This document shows, piece after piece, positions 62,171-64,000 of a stretch of DNA of 64,000 nucleotides. The notes beneath the pieces were generated by a model. It was not told the origin of the DNA and did not search any database. It was given only the letters and a program-made list of their open reading frames with translations. Every line of letters begins with the position of its first letter. The first letter of the stretch is position 1. Source of the stretch: Bacillus sp. SORGH_AS_0510 (lineage in GTDB: Bacteria > Bacillota > Bacilli > Bacillales > Cytobacillaceae); NCBI RefSeq assembly GCF_030818775.1, contig NZ_JAUTAU010000001.1:949001-1013000 (forward strand). Direction: 5' to 3'. Both the position numbers and the translations under genes were made by a program.

Positions 62171-62463
62171 AGAAGAAGTCCGTGCTTAGTAAATGGATTG
62201 GGCTGGCTGGCATTCTTTCGTTTGTTTGGGGGCTATTTTCACTTGCTATACTTAATGCCGCCTTATTATTAAAAACAGAAACCTTTCCCGATTTCTTTTT
62301 AATAAAAAATCCCATGTTTGGCATCGTTTTTGGTGTGATAGGACTATTTACGAGAAGGCGGCCAAGGCTTTATGCGTGGTGGGGATTGGGAATCAACGTA
62401 TTTATTCTACTCTTTACCTTTCTTATGTTTATGCTTGCCTGGACGATCAATGCGAAACCATAA
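62155..62463 (+). CDS. Small membrane protein, YhdK-like
   Basis: 102 residues with three membrane segments (LAGILSFVWGLFSLAILNAA, FGIVFGVIGLFTRRR, YAWWGLGINVFILLFTFLMF). Size, topology and position after the anti-sigma gene match YhdK, which supports YhdL in holding SigM inactive. Starts within the previous gene. Confidence 0.75.
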   Translation: MELEIKKKSVLSKWIGLAGILSFVWGLFSLAILNAALLLKTETFPDFFLIKNPMFGIVFGVIGLFTRRRPRLYAWWGLGINVFILLFTFLMFMLAWTINAKP

Positions 62464-62477
62464 TTCACTATGGGGTC

Positions 62478-62522
62478 AAAAAAGAAGTAAGCGCCACTAC
62501 TACTGGGAGCTTACTTCTTTTG
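62478..62522. terminator. Bidirectional terminator
   Basis: AAAAAAGAAGTAAGC pairs with GCTTACTTCTTTTG around a 16-nt loop. It overlaps the last codons of the convergent minus-strand gene. Confidence 0.85.
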
Positions 62523-63066
62523 CGATGTTATCACCAAAGTTATTCAGGATGAACGTTTCTTCTTCTGCTTTGCTTAAAATGCCAGTTGCTTGCCCGACAG
62601 TACCACCTTGGTATTGCCAGAAATAGTTGTGGTCGTCATCGACTGCCGCAAAATTACCTGCTTTCCATTTTTTAAGAATGGCCAGCAATTGGTCTTTTCG
62701 GTCAAAGTCACTGTTATTCACAATCTCATACACTCGGTTAATGGTTTCAGGTATCATGGGAATGGCACCCCATTTTTCCTCAGCCTTTACCTTTTGGTGC
62801 GTCATTTTATGCATGACTTCAATGACTTTATATTCTGAGCTGGTATTGTCAATCCCGATATCATACTGAATGCCGCCAATTGTATCTGTTTGTTCGCTGT
62901 CCTTATCCTCAGGAGTAGTTGAATCATCCACAGTTTCCACAGCCACTTTGTCTTGTTTGTTTCCGGAGACGGCCTCGCTGTTGATAACTTTATTGGCTCC
63001 ATAGATGCCGCCAATTAAAACTAGTAAAACAATGGACGGAATAATCCACACTTTCTTCACAACCAT
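62500..63066 (-). CDS. DUF6241-like exported protein
   Basis: 188 residues: membrane anchor (~5-24, VWIIPSIVLLVLIGGIYGA), acidic linker (~40-62), then a domain with VIEVMHKMTHQKVKAEEKWGA, ETINRVYEIVNNSDFDRKDQL and WKAGNFAAVDDDHNYFWQ. This pattern is found in Bacillaceae proteins annotated DUF6241, function unknown. It converges on the sigM operon and has its own upstream region. Confidence 0.6.
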   Translation of the reverse strand: MVVKKVWIIPSIVLLVLIGGIYGANKVINSEAVSGNKQDKVAVETVDDSTTPEDKDSEQTDTIGGIQYDIGIDNTSSEYKVIEVMHKMTHQKVKAEEKWGAIPMIPETINRVYEIVNNSDFDRKDQLLAILKKWKAGNFAAVDDDHNYFWQYQGGTVGQATGILSKAEEETFILNNFGDNIAKEVSSQ

Positions 63067-63119
63067 CCCCCTATGCCTGTTTCATATAATAAGAATGTAA
63101 AAAATACGACTTCGATAAT

Positions 63120-63310
63120 TGTCCAGCTCCAGCGCCTAGCCAGTTTTCAACCTGAATATGCTACCTTGATTATCTTGTAACAATCATGGCTTGATAAAGC
63201 GATGATTGTTACAGCTCGGGTCCAATAACCTTCTGCAAGAAAAGTCAAAGAGCGACTTTTCTTGCAGAAGAACATTTGCCTGTCGGGGCTGATCAAGGCG
63301 CTTGCGCTTT
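63120..63310 (+). repeat. Multi-hairpin repeat, family III
   Basis: Starts GTCCAGCTCCAGCGCCTAGC and ends GGCGCTTGCGCTTTTC, end blocks common in Bacillaceae intergenic repeats. Between them are two long hairpins: TGTAACAATCAT / ATGATTGTTACA and TTCTGCAAGAAAAGTC / GACTTTTCTTGCAGAA. The ends (AGCGCC / GGCGCT) can also pair, giving a three-way structure. Non-coding. Confidence 0.75.
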
Positions 63311-63348
63311 TCTTTCTTTTTTTCCTTTTATTTTACATGTTTCTAGTG

Positions 63349-63380
63349 AAAAAAGCTTGTAGGAAGTCTACAAGCTTTTT
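63349..63380 (-). terminator. Intrinsic terminator
   Basis: AAAAAAGCTTGTAG / CTACAAGCTTTTT, 5-nt loop. Lies between two repeats, downstream of the minus-strand peptidase gene; usable in either direction. Confidence 0.75.
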
Positions 63381-63396
63381 AAAATATTGCTCTATT

Positions 63397-63603
63397 ACAT
63401 AGTTGTTGATTTCCGCTCCAGGCGCGAGCGGTTCGTGGGTGTTTCGGAGAGCCTCCTCGGCGCTAGCGCCTGCGGGGTCTCTCCTGAACCATACTCCCAC
63501 AGGACATTGAATAAGCTTCATCGAATATTCACCGCACGAAGGAAATGCGATAGCATTTTCGAGGATCGAGCGCCTTCCGCTCCAATCAACAAGAGCATTA
63601 AAA
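63397..63603 (+). repeat. MITE-like repeat family II, full copy
   Basis: About 205 bp. Shares GCTCCAGGCGCGAGCGG, GTGGGTGTTTCGGAGAGCC, GCGCCTGCGGGGTCTC and CTGAACCATACTCCCACAGG with the 59271 copy, and the GCACGAAGGAAATGCGATAG segment with the 22226 copy. It ends just before the stop of the minus-strand peptidase gene. Confidence 0.72.
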
Positions 63604-63606
63604 TAG

Positions 63607-64000
63607 CTATTTGTTTAAAACTTTCTGAATCACTAGGTTAGTTAGGTTCGGTACGACTTCTAGTGAGTAGGTCATTTCCATTCGTTCTAGTTTTTTGTGG
63701 GCATCTAGGCCGTAGGGTCCGATGTTGATGACGGGTACGTTGATGTCGCGGATGTCTTGGTAATCAACAAAAAGCTTCGTTCCCCAGCCAGGGTTGTTGT
63801 TGGTTTCTGCCTTAATACCTGCATCATCATCACTCAGCGCGACAAAGCTCATGTCCGAGATATACGGGAAGAAATTCCGCGTCACAATCGGATGTGGATA
63901 GTGCGGCTGCATTTCTTCCACCGCTTCATCCAAGGCATGGATTAAGTTCCATTCATCCTCTGTTTTTCCAGACAATTCAATCCTAGGAGAATATAAGGAC
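63607..64000 (-). CDS. RocB-like M20 peptidase, C-terminal part
   Basis: The frame is open to the right window edge; only the last ~131 residues are visible. FFPYISDMSFVALSDDDAGI, DIRDINVPVINIGPYGLDAHKKLERM and the SLEVVPNLTNLVIQ end resemble the C-terminus of RocB, an M20-family protein of the arginine-use regulon; the His in GLDAHK is a likely metal ligand. Its exact reaction is not established. Assigned from the tail only. Confidence 0.65.
   Translation of the reverse strand, partial: SLYSPRIELSGKTEDEWNLIHALDEAVEEMQPHYPHPIVTRNFFPYISDMSFVALSDDDAGIKAETNNNPGWGTKLFVDYQDIRDINVPVINIGPYGLDAHKKLERMEMTYSLEVVPNLTNLVIQKVLNK

Overview
The window looks like chromosomal DNA of a low-GC, spore-forming member of the Bacillaceae, closest in style to Bacillus/Neobacillus. 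Reasons: strong AAAGGAGG ribosome binding sites with many TTG and GTG starts, a GerPF-like spore germination gene, a SAM-I riboswitch ahead of metNPQ, a sigM-yhdL-yhdK-type operon, an LCP protein, a B. subtilis-like GmuE kinase, and short dispersed palindromes of a kind common in Bacillaceae. I saw no rRNA, tRNA, prophage or CRISPR array. The species assignment is inference.

Layout. 1-4.1 kb: end of a sugar-use operon (GH2 beta-mannosidase, zinc dehydrogenase, MFS carrier, ROK fructokinase). 4.1-5.4 kb: a DUF4362-like gene and a broken, partly inverted CPBP protease remnant. 5.7-14.8 kb: giant secreted proteins for extracellular nucleotide and nucleic acid breakdown (a 5'-nucleotidase with four beta-repeats; a double nuclease) and a small lipoprotein. 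14.8-21.8 kb: an exopolysaccharide cluster (polymerase/ligase, flippase, two glycosyltransferases, priming sugar transferase) with galE divergent from it. 22.5-27.2 kb: a 1399-residue subtilase carrying the same four repeats as the nucleotidase, and a second copy of the small lipoprotein. 27.2-33.5 kb: an LCP ligase, then a two-component system with an Lnr-like ABC exporter whose ATPase gene is frameshifted in the Walker A motif. 33.7-36.5 kb: the SAM riboswitch and methionine transporter. 36.6-42.1 kb: a prohibitin-like protein, a DHA2 exporter, VanZ, small spore and membrane genes, and an SDR-ArsR operon.

42.1-49.6 kb is a mannose PTS locus (IIA, IIBC, ManR, ManA). An IS256-family element with a perfect 8-bp target duplication has split the IIBC promoter region from its cre site. 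49.9-58.5 kb holds a FadR-type regulator, a Cys/Met PLP enzyme, a CUT1 sugar ABC transporter, an unrecognised 793-residue membrane protein and MurQ. 58.5-64 kb holds a small membrane protein, a DUF3231 protein, the ECF sigma factor with its anti-sigma partners, a DUF6241-like protein and the end of a RocB-like M20 peptidase.

The most unusual content is non-coding. There are two intergenic arrays of DnaA-box-like motifs with a period of 21 bp (38993-39125, seven copies at exactly 21 bp; 49625-49831, looser, with two perfect TTATCCACA boxes). There is also a 12-copy tandem array with a 52-bp unit (42129-42763). Both periods are close to whole numbers of DNA helical turns. A hairpin repeat of about 44 bp, built from GGGGACAGTCCCC arms, sits behind at least ten genes.
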